Of a stretch of DNA of 64,000 nt, positions 17,598-25,866 are shown piece by piece. The first letter of the stretch is position 1, and each line of letters opens with the position of its first letter. The DNA is taken from assembly GCF_023015625.1 (NCBI RefSeq), contig NZ_JALKAH010000001.1, forward strand, positions 558,001 to 622,000. Direction: 5' to 3'. Under the pieces are notes generated by a model. That model made no database searches. It was not told where the DNA came from and saw only the letters and a list, made by a program, of their open reading frames with translations. A program made the translations under genes and the position numbers. This DNA comes from Yoonia sp. F2084L (lineage in GTDB: Bacteria; Pseudomonadota; Alphaproteobacteria; Rhodobacterales; Rhodobacteraceae).

Positions 17598-18517
17598 ATG
17601 CAAATGTCGCCATGTACCCCCGACGACAAGATAAGGAACAGGCCGATTTCGCAACAAGACATTCAGCGTATCAAGTTGCTTCGTGACTTGGTGAAACCAC
17701 AGCGACTCACGCGGATCGTTGATGTTGGTGCAAGTCCCATTAACCCTGCCCCCTATGATATGCTGCTTGACGCAGGATTGGCCGAGGTCACAGGGTTTGA
17801 GCCGCAGCCCGACCCTTTTGAAGACTTGCAAAACAATCCTATCCCAAACCGAACCGTTCTGCCTTATGCGGTTGGGAATGGCGAAGATGGGATCCTGAAT
17901 GTTTGTAGGGCCAGCGGTTTTACATCCCTGCTGAAAGCGAATGAGGATTTTTTAACATATGCCGGGCGATGGCGCGCAATGATGCGTGTAGTAGAACATA
18001 TCCCGGTTCAAACCCAACGCTTGATGACATTGTTGAAATTCAAGATTTTGATATGCTCAAGATAGATATTCAAGGGGGTGAACAAAACGTCTTTGAAAAT
18101 GGCCTGACCAAGTTGAGCAATGCAATCGTGGTTTATTCCGAAGTCGCGTTTGTTCCGCTTTATAAAGATCAACCACTGCTGGATGCGCAGATGCAAACGC
18201 TGCGACCGCTTGGGTTTGACCTGCACAAGTTTGTATCACTCAGCCAGATCATGTTGCACACAACGCTTTCAGCGCATCTCAGACCGCGCGGTCATCGCAA
18301 TCAATCCGTTGATGGCGACGCCGTTTTTATCCGCAATCTGCTGGATTTACGCGCGCTCTCAGATGAACGCCTGAAGCACCTTGCACTACTGTCCGACGCC
18401 GTTTTCCACAGCCATGATCTCACCTTGAAGCTGCTTGAGATGCTTCAAGACCCTCTAAGCATTCCGGACGCAGGCATTTCGGAATATATCGCTCTTTTGC
18501 CTGATAGGGTTGACTGA
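17598..18517 (+). pseudogene. FkbM-family methyltransferase broken by a frameshift
   Basis: The N-terminal half (frame of 17598) has the SAM-binding block RIVDVGASPIN and GFEPQPDPFEDLQ. The C-terminal half lies in another frame and has DFDMLKIDIQGGEQNVFENG, the standard FkbM core. The halves join in FkbM order near 18020-18040, where HIPVQTQ in one frame should continue as LDDIVEIQDFDM in the other. One base is missing (or two are extra) there. No classical slippery heptamer in the reading frame was seen, so a decayed gene or sequencing error is more likely than programmed frameshifting. If restored it would be a sugar O-methyltransferase of about 306 residues. Confidence 0.75.
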
Positions 18518-18519
18518 CC

Positions 18520-19491
18520 CTAGCGGATAGTCAGTTCATCGACTTTTTGCGGTGACAAAAATGCGCGGCTTATCTTGATGAAATCCTCTAGCGCCTTGGC
18601 CTCAATCGACCTGATCGTTTGAATCTCGCGCAAGTCTTCGACGATGCGCCTGATGCGGCTGAGCCGATCAAGTGATACCGGCACCATGACATCGTTTTTA
18701 TTGTTGCGCCGCCAAAACTTGGAGTTCAGATGATAGCGCTGCGTCTCGCGCCCCATGCCATCGCCACGATTGTTTTTCATCAAAAAGACGTCCTCGGATC
18801 GTATCGCATAGTGAAAAATACAGGCGTTGTCCCAAGTGAAAAGTTCGGGCGGTGTTCGGCGGAACCGTGCATGGCGTGGATGGAATAGCGACGCGGTGGG
18901 CATGGGTTCGCCACGCGTATTGACCAGACTGACGTCCGGGGCGTTGGGTGCCTTGGGCATATGATCGGTTGCACGCTGAAAGCGTGATGGCTGGAAAAGT
19001 GATTTATGCACCGTAAAGCTTGGCCGCAGGACCGCAGCCGATTGCATGCAATTTTCTGTCACCAAACCGCCAGCCCAGCGTTTGTTACCCGCATCACCAA
19101 ACGGGCGCCAGGCAAGTGCGATGCAATCAGCGTCACCCGTGGCGGCAATAAGATCAGCCACCTGCCCTTTCCCCACATCAATGTTGAGGAACTCATCGGA
19201 GTCGCAGTGCAGCAGGTAATCCACGTCGCCTATAACGGGCAGTTCAAAAACCTGCTCCATCCCTTTGATTTGGGGCGACTCTTCGGGCCCCAACGTGCTT
19301 CTGATATGGATGAAATCAGGATCAGATGCTGCGATCTGGTCACAAATGGTGTCGGTCCCATCTGTGCAGTCATTGGTCACGATGATGATCGTGCGAAAGC
19401 CACACAAACGCTGGTGCGCGATCCACTCAAGCACAAAGATCGCTTCGTTGCGCATACAAGAGGCGACGGCAAAGTGCATCTGCGATCCCAT
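18520..19491 (-). CDS. Family 2-type glycosyltransferase (Glyco_tranf_2_4), paralogue 2
   Basis: This 323-residue cytoplasmic glycosyltransferase has SCMRNEAIFVLEWIAHQRL at the N-terminus, IVTNDCTDGTDTI for donor binding (about residue 38) and HCDSDEFLNIDVG (about residue 93), the same frame as its relatives at 15694 and 22111. It ends two bases after the stop of the convergent frameshifted methyltransferase gene. The start could be ATG 19491 or ATG 19479, with little effect on the domain. Its acceptor is unknown; it probably extends a cell-surface glycan. Confidence 0.78.
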   Translation of the reverse strand: MGSQMHFAVASCMRNEAIFVLEWIAHQRLCGFRTIIIVTNDCTDGTDTICDQIAASDPDFIHIRSTLGPEESPQIKGMEQVFELPVIGDVDYLLHCDSDEFLNIDVGKGQVADLIAATGDADCIALAWRPFGDAGNKRWAGGLVTENCMQSAAVLRPSFTVHKSLFQPSRFQRATDHMPKAPNAPDVSLVNTRGEPMPTASLFHPRHARFRRTPPELFTWDNACIFHYAIRSEDVFLMKNNRGDGMGRETQRYHLNSKFWRRNNKNDVMVPVSLDRLSRIRRIVEDLREIQTIRSIEAKALEDFIKISRAFLSPQKVDELTIR

Positions 19492-19596
19492 TCAACTGTT
19501 CGCAACAGCTTATGTCATTATGCTGTTTCACAGCCAATGGATAATTGCGACGAAGTAGGTCCCTGCCCCGGTATGAGCATGTCGCGCGCGCCTTGC

Positions 19597-20268
19597 CTAG
19601 CGCTTATGCACCACCAAGACCTGATCGCGGCGTTGCTTTTGATAGCGTACCTGAAAGACAAAACAGCCGGACATTTGATCGCGGAGCGCATCAAACTCAG
19701 CGCCAACCGATGGGTCGCTATGCGTAAACGCCCGATCTTGCAGGTAGGATTGAAACAGCGCGGCGGTTTTCGTGATACCACTTTGTTCATAAGGTGGCGG
19801 CTGCCAGCGCAAATCTTCAATAATATATAGCCCACCTGAACGCAGCTTTGGAAACAGGGTCAGAAAAGCGTTCTGTTGGTGGTGGGAGGCATGCGACGCG
19901 TCATCTATGATGATGTCGAGGTCGGACAGGTCTTTTGTTGCGGCCTCAATGTTGGGGCGGGTGTCCATATCACAGCGCAGGAATGAAAACCGCTCATGCT
20001 CAAACCATGAAAAGTCAGAGATATCCAAGCCAATGATCTGTGCTTTTGTAAAGTATTCCAACCACATACGGATCGAAGGTAAATCCTTTGTCTCGCGGTC
20101 TGCTGTGATCCCATGCTCAGGCCCGCCGATCAGCAAACCCATTTCCATGAACGTGATGGGACGATCCACGAAGGGCTGAAACAGCATGTGATACAGCTCA
20201 GTGTATCTGTGCTTTGTTGAACCTTTGTCAGATCCATATTTATCGGCAAGATCGGTCAGGTTCATCAT
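19597..20268 (-). CDS. Class I SAM-dependent methyltransferase
   Basis: This 223-residue protein starts NLTDLADKYGSDKGSTKHRY, a motif of sugar- or macrolide-type O-methyltransferases. It continues with FMEMGLLIGG (SAM loop), IGLDISDF and a DIIIDDASHASHHQ metal-type site, then YIIEDLRWQPPP. The pattern matches the family containing rhamnosyl O-methyltransferases and cephalosporin hydroxylase-like proteins. It follows the gene at 20272 by four bases, so the two are co-transcribed. It most likely methylates a glycan residue. Confidence 0.75.
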   Translation of the reverse strand: MMNLTDLADKYGSDKGSTKHRYTELYHMLFQPFVDRPITFMEMGLLIGGPEHGITADRETKDLPSIRMWLEYFTKAQIIGLDISDFSWFEHERFSFLRCDMDTRPNIEAATKDLSDLDIIIDDASHASHHQQNAFLTLFPKLRSGGLYIIEDLRWQPPPYEQSGITKTAALFQSYLQDRAFTHSDPSVGAEFDALRDQMSGCFVFQVRYQKQRRDQVLVVHKR

Positions 20269-20271
20269 GAG

Positions 20272-21018
20272 CTATCTCTTTAGGGGCTGTTGGGGCGCGT
20301 TGTCCCAACGCACAGCATAGTCGCCCTGCTGGACATTTTGCACCTTTTCGATGGCGTTTGCGTTGGGCGGTTTTTGGATGACGTAATAAAGATACCAGCG
20401 GCCTTGCATGTCACGTCCGCGAAACCGCGATCCAGCTTTGCCTGTGTCTGCAACCTGGATTGTGGGGGTCGCTGGGTTGATGGGGACAGCATCGCAGGTG
20501 TGAACAATGCACCGCCGCGTATCTTGCCAGTACCGCCAGACAAGCTCGGGGCTGAATTGGTAAAAGCCATGCCCGGCCCATCCGGTCATTCCGTTGACAG
20601 ATATGAAAATGCCATCGTCCTTGAGCATGTGAAAGACATTGTCGAGCGCTTGGGGTGTGTTGAAAACATGCTCAATCGTACCGCCATCGACGATGACATC
20701 GAATTTTCCGCGTAACGCTTTGGGAAGCGGTTCGTTCAAGTCGTGGGTGTAATCGCATGCCTCATAGTCCGAATAATCCATGGACTTCATCGCGGGATAC
20801 CCGATCTGCGCAAAAAACGTCTCGGAAAATCCGTCATCCTGCTGATAATGACTAAGATCAGTTGGAAGATCAGCGGCTTGCAGCGCCTGCCGAAAATAGC
20901 GTCGCCCGTTAGGTCCGATGTGCATGCCCTGTCGGCCCAGCATCACGCCTGAAGACTTGTTAGCTACCAACCCTGCGGTTTCGATGAGTTTAATGCCAAA
21001 TGCGTTGTCAATTCCCAA
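20272..21018 (-). CDS. Class I SAM methyltransferase-like protein
   Basis: The protein has 248 residues. The segment FDVIVDGGTIEHVFNTPQAL and then FHMLKDDGIFISVNG is a late class I methyltransferase signature (acidic strand 4 and strand 5). The typical glycine-rich SAM loop at the N-terminus is not obvious, so catalytic activity is uncertain. The likely start is TTG 21018, with AAGGA upstream and an in-frame stop not far before it; no ATG precedes the conserved part. It is the first gene of a two-gene minus-strand unit with the methyltransferase at 19597. Confidence 0.65.
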   Translation of the reverse strand: MGIDNAFGIKLIETAGLVANKSSGVMLGRQGMHIGPNGRRYFRQALQAADLPTDLSHYQQDDGFSETFFAQIGYPAMKSMDYSDYEACDYTHDLNEPLPKALRGKFDVIVDGGTIEHVFNTPQALDNVFHMLKDDGIFISVNGMTGWAGHGFYQFSPELVWRYWQDTRRCIVHTCDAVPINPATPTIQVADTGKAGSRFRGRDMQGRWYLYYVIQKPPNANAIEKVQNVQQGDYAVRWDNAPQQPLKR

Positions 21019-21185
21019 ATCACCGGCGTCCTTCTTGCAGCGTCATGCGTTTGCCTATCATGGTGCAGAGGTCTATCCTAGCATGACGACAGCAATTTTT
21101 GGGCCTTGAAATGTGTAGGACAGCAGTGCCACACAGCATGCAGGATTGCTGTTGATGACAACGGCTTACGGGACGTATTCACCGC

Positions 21186-22118
21186 ATGACCACTGAAGAC
21201 GACGGGCCAGAAACGCCGGACGCCGACACAGGCGGTGTGCTAGCGCAGATCACGCAGCCATTGTGGTTTCCTGAACTTGCCCCCGGCGGCGATGGTGAAG
21301 GCTTTTTTGAAAAGACATCGCGCCATTCGATGATGTTTGTGCGCCGCGTGCGCCCCATTCTGTTTGTGTCTTTCGACAATCTTTCAAACGTCAATGACCG
21401 CAGTGCGGAACGCGGGCCCTGGGCCTATAAGTTTGCGCAAGAGTTGGCGGTTTCGCATTTGGGTGTCATGGCGCACGGCAAGCTGTGGTACCGGGATGCA
21501 GACTTGATCGCCCGTATGGAAAAACTGCGGGATGAAGGGTTCTTTGCGCAGTTTGACCGTGTTGTCCTAAGCGGGTCATCCATGGGTGCTTTTGCGGCTC
21601 TTGCATTTTCCGTACTGGCCCCCGGCGCGCATGTGCTGGCGTTCAACCCGCAGTCCACGCTTGATCCCGACCTTGTTCCTTGGGAAGAGCGGTATTGGAT
21701 CGGCCGCCGTCAGGATTGGTCGCTGCCTTTCAGCGATGCGAAAGACACCTTGGCAACGGCGGCCCGTGTCAGCGTGTTCTATGATCCATATTTTGAACCG
21801 GACCGGAAGCATTTTGAACGGATCGCAGGGCCCAATGTGACGGGGTACAAATGCTGGTACTCCAACCACAAATCCGCGGTTTTCCTGCGGAAGATCGAGG
21901 CCCTGAAGCCTATTATGACTGCCGGTGTGCTCGACACGCTGACAGAGGCCGAATTCTACAAGCTCTATCGCCGCAGGCGTGAATTGCGCTGGTATGCCGG
22001 GGCTTTAGAGGGCTATTTTCTGGATCAAGAGCGCCTGTCTATGGCGAAACGCACCCGCCTGAACTTTCGCCGCCTCAAGCGTGAACGTCTGGCGGAAGAA
22101 CAGGTAAACGATGGCTGA
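21186..22118 (+). CDS. Alpha/beta-hydrolase-like protein of the glycan island, copy 2
   Basis: This 310-residue protein has the nucleophile elbow SGSSMGAFAALAFS (about residue 130), a following FNPQSTLDPDLVPWEERYW block, a possible triad Asp in VFYDPYFEPD and His in WYSNHKSAVF. No signal peptide was seen. It parallels the shorter copy at 16871, with about 70 extra residues at the N-terminus. It overlaps the next glycosyltransferase start by eight bases, so the two proteins are made together. It may be a serine esterase or acyltransferase acting on glycans; function is unknown. Confidence 0.65.
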   Translation: MTTEDDGPETPDADTGGVLAQITQPLWFPELAPGGDGEGFFEKTSRHSMMFVRRVRPILFVSFDNLSNVNDRSAERGPWAYKFAQELAVSHLGVMAHGKLWYRDADLIARMEKLRDEGFFAQFDRVVLSGSSMGAFAALAFSVLAPGAHVLAFNPQSTLDPDLVPWEERYWIGRRQDWSLPFSDAKDTLATAARVSVFYDPYFEPDRKHFERIAGPNVTGYKCWYSNHKSAVFLRKIEALKPIMTAGVLDTLTEAEFYKLYRRRRELRWYAGALEGYFLDQERLSMAKRTRLNFRRLKRERLAEEQVNDG

Positions 22119-23115
22119 TCCCACCTATACAATTGTCACGACAATGAAGAATGAAGGGCCGTTCATTCTGGAATGGATCGCCTATCACCGGTCTATCGGA
22201 TTCACCGGCTTTACCGTTTTCACCAACGACTGCGACGATGGCACCGACAAGATCATCATGCGACTTGAGGAGTTGGGCGTTGCAACGCATGTGCCCAATG
22301 TCCTCAAACCCGGTCAAAGCCCCCAGCGCAAAGCGCTAAGGCGGTCGCAATGGCATGCGGAAACACAGGCGTCTGATTGGCTCATGTCGGCGGATGTCGA
22401 TGAGTTCCTGATGATCCGCGCCGGTGACGGCCACCTTAGCGACCTGATGGATAAAGTCGGCGATGTGGATGCCGTATCCTTTTGTTGGAAACTATTCGGT
22501 CACGGTCAAAACGACGGGTATGAACCCGGTTTCGTGACAGAGCAATTTCGATGGGCTGCGCCGGAAAACATGTTCCCAAGTGTGCAATCGTCGGGGATCA
22601 AGACCCTTGTACGCAACAACGAGAAATTCGTGCGCATCCGCATTCACCGCCCGCTGGTTGCCGAGGATGCTGAAGACCTGCGCTGGGTCGATGGTGGTGG
22701 TCAGCCCATGCCGCCGGTTTACCGCAAATCGCGGTGGTCGGCGCATAAGGATTTTTCACACCAATACGCCCGGCTCCACCACTATGCGGTGCGTTCCGTT
22801 GATAGTTTTCTGGTCAAACGGGACCGGGGCCGGACCAACCATATCAACACCGATCAGGGGTTGGAGTATTGGCGCGCGATGAACACGAATTTTGAATATG
22901 ATGAAACGATCTTACCCCGTTTGCCAGCGGCCAAGCGTGTCTACGACGACCTGATCGCTGATCCGGTTCTGGCCGATCTGCATGTGCAAGCCTGCGATTG
23001 GCATGTTGCAAAGATCAAGGAACTGAAGGCGCGCGAAGGATGGCCTGCCTTTCGTGATGCGATTTTGGCGATTGATCCCGGCGCATCATGGCGAGATCAA
23101 AAGCAACATGACTGA
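22111..23115 (+). CDS. Family 2-type glycosyltransferase (Glyco_tranf_2_4), paralogue 3
   Basis: This 334-residue cytoplasmic glycosyltransferase has TTMKNEGPFILEWIAYH at the start, VFTNDCDDGTDKI as donor site (about residue 36) and SADVDEFLMIRAGDG (about residue 91). It is closest in layout to the paralogue at 15694. Its start lies inside the hydrolase gene's end and its stop overlaps the next gene by eight bases, giving a tightly coupled hydrolase-glycosyltransferase-sulfotransferase trio. The sugar and acceptor are unknown. Confidence 0.8.
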   Translation: MADPTYTIVTTMKNEGPFILEWIAYHRSIGFTGFTVFTNDCDDGTDKIIMRLEELGVATHVPNVLKPGQSPQRKALRRSQWHAETQASDWLMSADVDEFLMIRAGDGHLSDLMDKVGDVDAVSFCWKLFGHGQNDGYEPGFVTEQFRWAAPENMFPSVQSSGIKTLVRNNEKFVRIRIHRPLVAEDAEDLRWVDGGGQPMPPVYRKSRWSAHKDFSHQYARLHHYAVRSVDSFLVKRDRGRTNHINTDQGLEYWRAMNTNFEYDETILPRLPAAKRVYDDLIADPVLADLHVQACDWHVAKIKELKAREGWPAFRDAILAIDPGASWRDQKQHD

Positions 23116-24064
23116 ACCCTACACAGTCCTGCATGGTGGTTTTCACAAAACGGCTTCGACGTTTCTGCAAAAATCGCTCCAGCGCAACAAGGGAAAGCTG
23201 GCCAAATCAGGCGTCCATTACGTGCCCCATCGTCACATGCGCAAACAGTACACGGTGCCATGCCAGCAAAACGCCTATCAGGCGATCGGGATCAGACGCC
23301 GCACTGTGGTTGAAGACGCGCAATTGCGCCAAATTGCATCCGATTTCTTTGAACCTGTGACGTCAGACCCGCCGCAACGCCTTGTCTTGTCTGACGAAAA
23401 CCTCGCGGGGCACTGCGGCAACTGTGTGAAGACAGGGCAGCTTTACCGCTACCGCGATCCTTTTGTCGCGTCATTTGCCCGCAACATTCCCTACCCCGTC
23501 CGCGAAGTCTATCTTGCGGTGCGCAGCTATGCGGATTTCTTCGCGGGCGCTTATGTTGAGTATTTCCGGTCTCTGCAGGAAGACAGTTCGCATGTGACCA
23601 CATCCCGCATGATGTGCACGCGGGTCTTTAACCATATGCCGGGCTGGAACGGCGCGATCAGTGTCATCATTAAGCGGTTTCCTGATGCGCGTATTTTTGT
23701 CTGGCAGTTTGAAGATTTCATCAAGCACAAGGATATGGCCCCGATGTTGCTGCAAAAGCTGGTCGGTGACAGCGTGGATGTGCAGACGTTCAAAGCACCC
23801 CAAGGCGATAGCCAGCGCGAGTCTGCCTCGGGGCGCGCGATGGAACAGCTTGAGCTGATGGCTCTGGTTGATGGGCTGCCGGATATGGTTGCGGCACGCC
23901 AGAAAGTGCAAAACCGGTTTCCCCGCAATAAGGAAAACGGCCGTTTTGACCCGTGGCACCCATGGGAACGCGCGCATCTTGACCGGCTCTATATAAAAGA
24001 TATTGCAAGACTGCGCACAAATAGCGCTGTCACACTGTTGGATCCTTCTGTTATGAAACGGTAG
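23108..24064 (+). CDS. Sulfotransferase-like protein
   Basis: This 318-residue protein has the N-terminal P-loop-like 5'-phosphosulfate site LHGGFHKTASTFLQ (residues 7-20) and a later LVLSDENLAGH strand and VYLAVRSYADFF, whose Arg-Ser pair fits the 3'-phosphate site of PAPS sulfotransferases. ATG 23108 is used, since the longer ORF start at 23054 lies within the glycosyltransferase gene. It is the last gene of the plus-strand trio. It may sulfate a surface polysaccharide, as expected for a marine bacterium, but sulfotransfer is not proven. Confidence 0.65.
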   Translation: MTEPYTVLHGGFHKTASTFLQKSLQRNKGKLAKSGVHYVPHRHMRKQYTVPCQQNAYQAIGIRRRTVVEDAQLRQIASDFFEPVTSDPPQRLVLSDENLAGHCGNCVKTGQLYRYRDPFVASFARNIPYPVREVYLAVRSYADFFAGAYVEYFRSLQEDSSHVTTSRMMCTRVFNHMPGWNGAISVIIKRFPDARIFVWQFEDFIKHKDMAPMLLQKLVGDSVDVQTFKAPQGDSQRESASGRAMEQLELMALVDGLPDMVAARQKVQNRFPRNKENGRFDPWHPWERAHLDRLYIKDIARLRTNSAVTLLDPSVMKR

Positions 24065-24109
24065 AGTACCGGTGTTCCGTTCAAATATGAGCACAATCAA
24101 GGTACGGAA

Positions 24110-24128
24110 ACTATTTTGACCAAATAGT
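24110..24128. promoter_or_regulatory. Perfect dyad upstream of aroQ
   Basis: The sequence ACTATTT - TGACC - AAATAGT forms a perfect 7-bp inverted repeat with a 5-base centre, 21 bases before aroQ. It lies in the short AT-rich gap after the sulfotransferase gene and contains TTGACC, which could be a -35 element. It could be an operator for the aroQ-luxR unit or a weak terminator stem. No binding protein can be named. Confidence 0.4.
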
Positions 24129-24149
24129 AAAAACTGTTAGAGACAACCT

Positions 24150-24596
24150 ATGAGCTGCTCCATCCTCATCCTTAACGGGCCAAACCTGAACCTGCTGGGC
24201 ACCCGCCAGCCCGAGGTTTACGGACCGACGACGCTCGCTGATATTGAGGCGATGTGCAACGCTAAGGCGCAAGCTCTCGGGATTGATGTCGTTTTTGCGC
24301 AGAGCAACCACGAGGGCGCGCTTGTTGATATGCTGCATGCTGCACGCGGCGTGCATGCCGGTATCGTACTGAATGCGGGTGCATATACACATACATCTGT
24401 GGCGCTGATGGATGCGATTTCCAGCATCACGGTCCCGGTGATCGAGTTGCATTTGTCCAACATTCACGCCCGCGAGGCGTTTCGCCAGACATCCTACATC
24501 GCCCCGGTTGCCGTGGGTCAAATCTGCGGGTTTGGTGCTGCGGGCTATCCCCTCGCGATGGACGCAATCCTGTCGTATATCGGAGAGGCCCAATGA
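24150..24596 (+). CDS. aroQ: Type II 3-dehydroquinate dehydratase (AroQ)
   Basis: This 148-residue enzyme removes water from 3-dehydroquinate in the shikimate pathway. All signature segments are present: ILNGPNLNLLGTRQPEVYG with the active-site Arg and Tyr, QSNHEGALVD, LNAGAYTHTSVAL, and ELHLSNIHAREAFR. Length is normal. Its last four bases overlap the start of the LuxR-type gene (ATGA), an unusual pairing of a housekeeping gene with a quorum-sensing regulator. Confidence 0.95.
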   Translation: MSCSILILNGPNLNLLGTRQPEVYGPTTLADIEAMCNAKAQALGIDVVFAQSNHEGALVDMLHAARGVHAGIVLNAGAYTHTSVALMDAISSITVPVIELHLSNIHAREAFRQTSYIAPVAVGQICGFGAAGYPLAMDAILSYIGEAQ

Positions 24597-25357
24597 CGGC
24601 CCTTGTGATACAACTTGATAAACTAACGAACGCACGCACGGTCGAAGAGCTGTGGGATGTACATACCCGTCAGATGGCGACCTATGGGTTTGATCGGTTG
24701 ATGTATGGGTTTACACGGTATCGCACATCAAGCGGGTTGGGTGATCCGCAGGATTGGGTGCTTCTATCGACGCAAAGCCCTGAATATATGAAGGTTTTCT
24801 TTGACGAAGGCCTTTATTACCACGCCCCGATGCTGCAATGGGCACTGGCCAACAACGGTGCTTGTAGCTGGCGCTGGATGATGGATATGAACCGGATTGA
24901 AAACCTGACCGCAAGCGAGCGGCGGGTCATGGAATTCAACAAATCCATGGATGTGACAGCGGGCTATACGGTCAGTTTCCGCTCGATTTCGGAACGGACC
25001 AAAGGTGCCATTGCGCTGACCGCCAAAGCAGGTCTGTCGCAGGATGCGGTGGAACAGACTTGGGCCAAGCATGGTGAGGAAATCATCGTGATGAACAACG
25101 TCATGCACCTTAAGCTACTCACCCTGCCCTATTCGGGTGAGCGAAGCCTGACCAAGCGGCAGCGCGAAGTGCTACAATGGGTTGGCGATGGCAAGACAAC
25201 GCAGGATATCGCATTGCTGTTGGGGCTGACGTCGGCAACGGTTGAAAAGCACCTACGCCTCGCACGCGAGGCTTTGGATGTGGAAACAACCGCGCAGGCC
25301 GTGCTGAAAGCGGCGTTCTACAATCAGATGTTCGTCGTCGACACCGAAGTCGTCTAG
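24593..25357 (+). CDS. LuxR-family regulator with autoinducer-binding domain (solo)
   Basis: This 254-residue protein has an N-terminal autoinducer-binding domain (about residues 15-165) containing the WxxxY-like YGFDRLMYGF, SPEYMKVFFDEGLYYHAPM and GYTVSF segments. The C-terminal GerE/LuxR HTH (about residues 184-245) shows LTKRQREVLQWVGDGKTT and the recognition-helix region TSATVEKHLRLAREAL. No luxI homologue is in the window, so it is a solo. It may sense an acyl-homoserine lactone made elsewhere or a related signal. Translation is coupled to aroQ. Confidence 0.88.
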   Translation: MTALVIQLDKLTNARTVEELWDVHTRQMATYGFDRLMYGFTRYRTSSGLGDPQDWVLLSTQSPEYMKVFFDEGLYYHAPMLQWALANNGACSWRWMMDMNRIENLTASERRVMEFNKSMDVTAGYTVSFRSISERTKGAIALTAKAGLSQDAVEQTWAKHGEEIIVMNNVMHLKLLTLPYSGERSLTKRQREVLQWVGDGKTTQDIALLLGLTSATVEKHLRLAREALDVETTAQAVLKAAFYNQMFVVDTEVV

Positions 25358-25429
25358 CGAAATCTTATTGCGTCTGACGCAAGGGCAAAAATCACTAAAA
25401 TGCGCAAAGGGTCAGGTTTCCCTGACTTT

Positions 25430-25458
25430 CTGACCATCCGGTAAAATGTCACTCTATA
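25430..25458 (+). promoter_or_regulatory. Candidate sigma-70 promoter for the structured RNA
   Basis: CTGACC (25430-25435), a 17-base spacer and TCTATA (25453-25458) form a good housekeeping promoter. A short hairpin (GTCAGG / CCTGAC at 25411-25426), possibly the luxR terminator, lies just before it. Transcription would start near 25464-25465. Confidence 0.5.
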
Positions 25459-25463
25459 GAAGT

Positions 25464-25678
25464 TCCGTGAGTGGTGGCCTTAGGCCTGGGAACGTGGGGT
25501 CATAAACCTTGATATTTCAAGGCTCTGTGATCTTTTCCGGGTAACCGGATGCTGACGTGGCGGGTTTGCCCGTTCACGTCAGCGCTAACGATCAGTGTCG
25601 GATCCTCGTCCCGAAATTGGACCGGCACATAAATCGTTGCGGCACCGCCTGTCTTCCATATGCGGTGCCGCGCTTTTC
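25464..25678 (+). ncRNA. Candidate structured noncoding RNA, about 215 nt
   Basis: The stretch has no convincing ORF, but it has a promoter ahead and a run of hairpins ending in a strong terminator. Seen stems are: GTTCC/GGAAC enclosing a GGCC pair (about 25462-25492); CCTTGA-TATT-TCAAGG (25507-25522); TCCGG-GTAA-CCGGA with a GNRA-type loop (25536-25549); GCTGACGTG/CACGTCAGC (25551-25583); a long stem AACGAT/ATCGTT continuing as GTGTCGG/CCGGCAC with one G-U pair (25587-25638); and GCGGCACCGC/GCGGTGCCGC followed by GCTTTTC (25639-25678). No downstream plus-strand gene exists, so it is not a leader. It matches no RNA I can name with confidence. Confidence 0.5.
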
Positions 25679-25692
25679 TCCCCAGAAAGGCG

Positions 25693-25723
25693 AAACGGCC
25701 CGCGCGCGCAACGCGGGCCGTTT
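25693..25723. terminator. Bidirectional terminator downstream of tsf region
   Basis: A 12-bp GC-rich stem (AAACGGCCCGCG / CGCGGGCCGTTT) with a 7-nt loop and a short T-run on each strand. It can stop the plus-strand RNA at 25464 and any readthrough past the tsf terminator on the minus strand. Confidence 0.65.
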
Positions 25724-25833
25724 TGCGGCGTTATGCGACTTCGATAAATTCGAAAAGTTCGTAACGCGTTACACCGTTGTCAAAAATTGCCTCGCGGCTC
25801 TCGATTGCGCCGTCCAGATCAATGCGAAAAACG

Positions 25834-25866
25834 AAACAGCCCGCCGGGCGCGCCGACGGGCTGTTT
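25834..25866 (-). terminator. Rho-independent terminator of rpsB-tsf
   Basis: A 10-bp stem (AAACAGCCCG / CGGGCTGTTT on the plus strand) begins about 20 bases beyond the tsf stop. On the minus strand it is followed by CGTTTTTC. The 13-nt loop is GC-rich and may pair further. It ends the rpsB-tsf transcript. The 110 bases between this and the next terminator hold an open stretch in frame with tsf but with no usual start codon. Confidence 0.75.

Noticed and set aside
17990..18050. Programmed -1 frameshifting in the FkbM gene
   Set aside because: No in-frame X-XXY-YYZ heptamer with a downstream hairpin was seen, so decay or sequencing error is preferred.
25464..25678. Identification of the structured RNA as 6S, SRP RNA, tmRNA or RNase P
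   Set aside because: No SRP core motif, no tRNA-like end, wrong length for RNase P or tmRNA, and a multi-hairpin rather than a rod shape. A covariance search is needed before any name is used.
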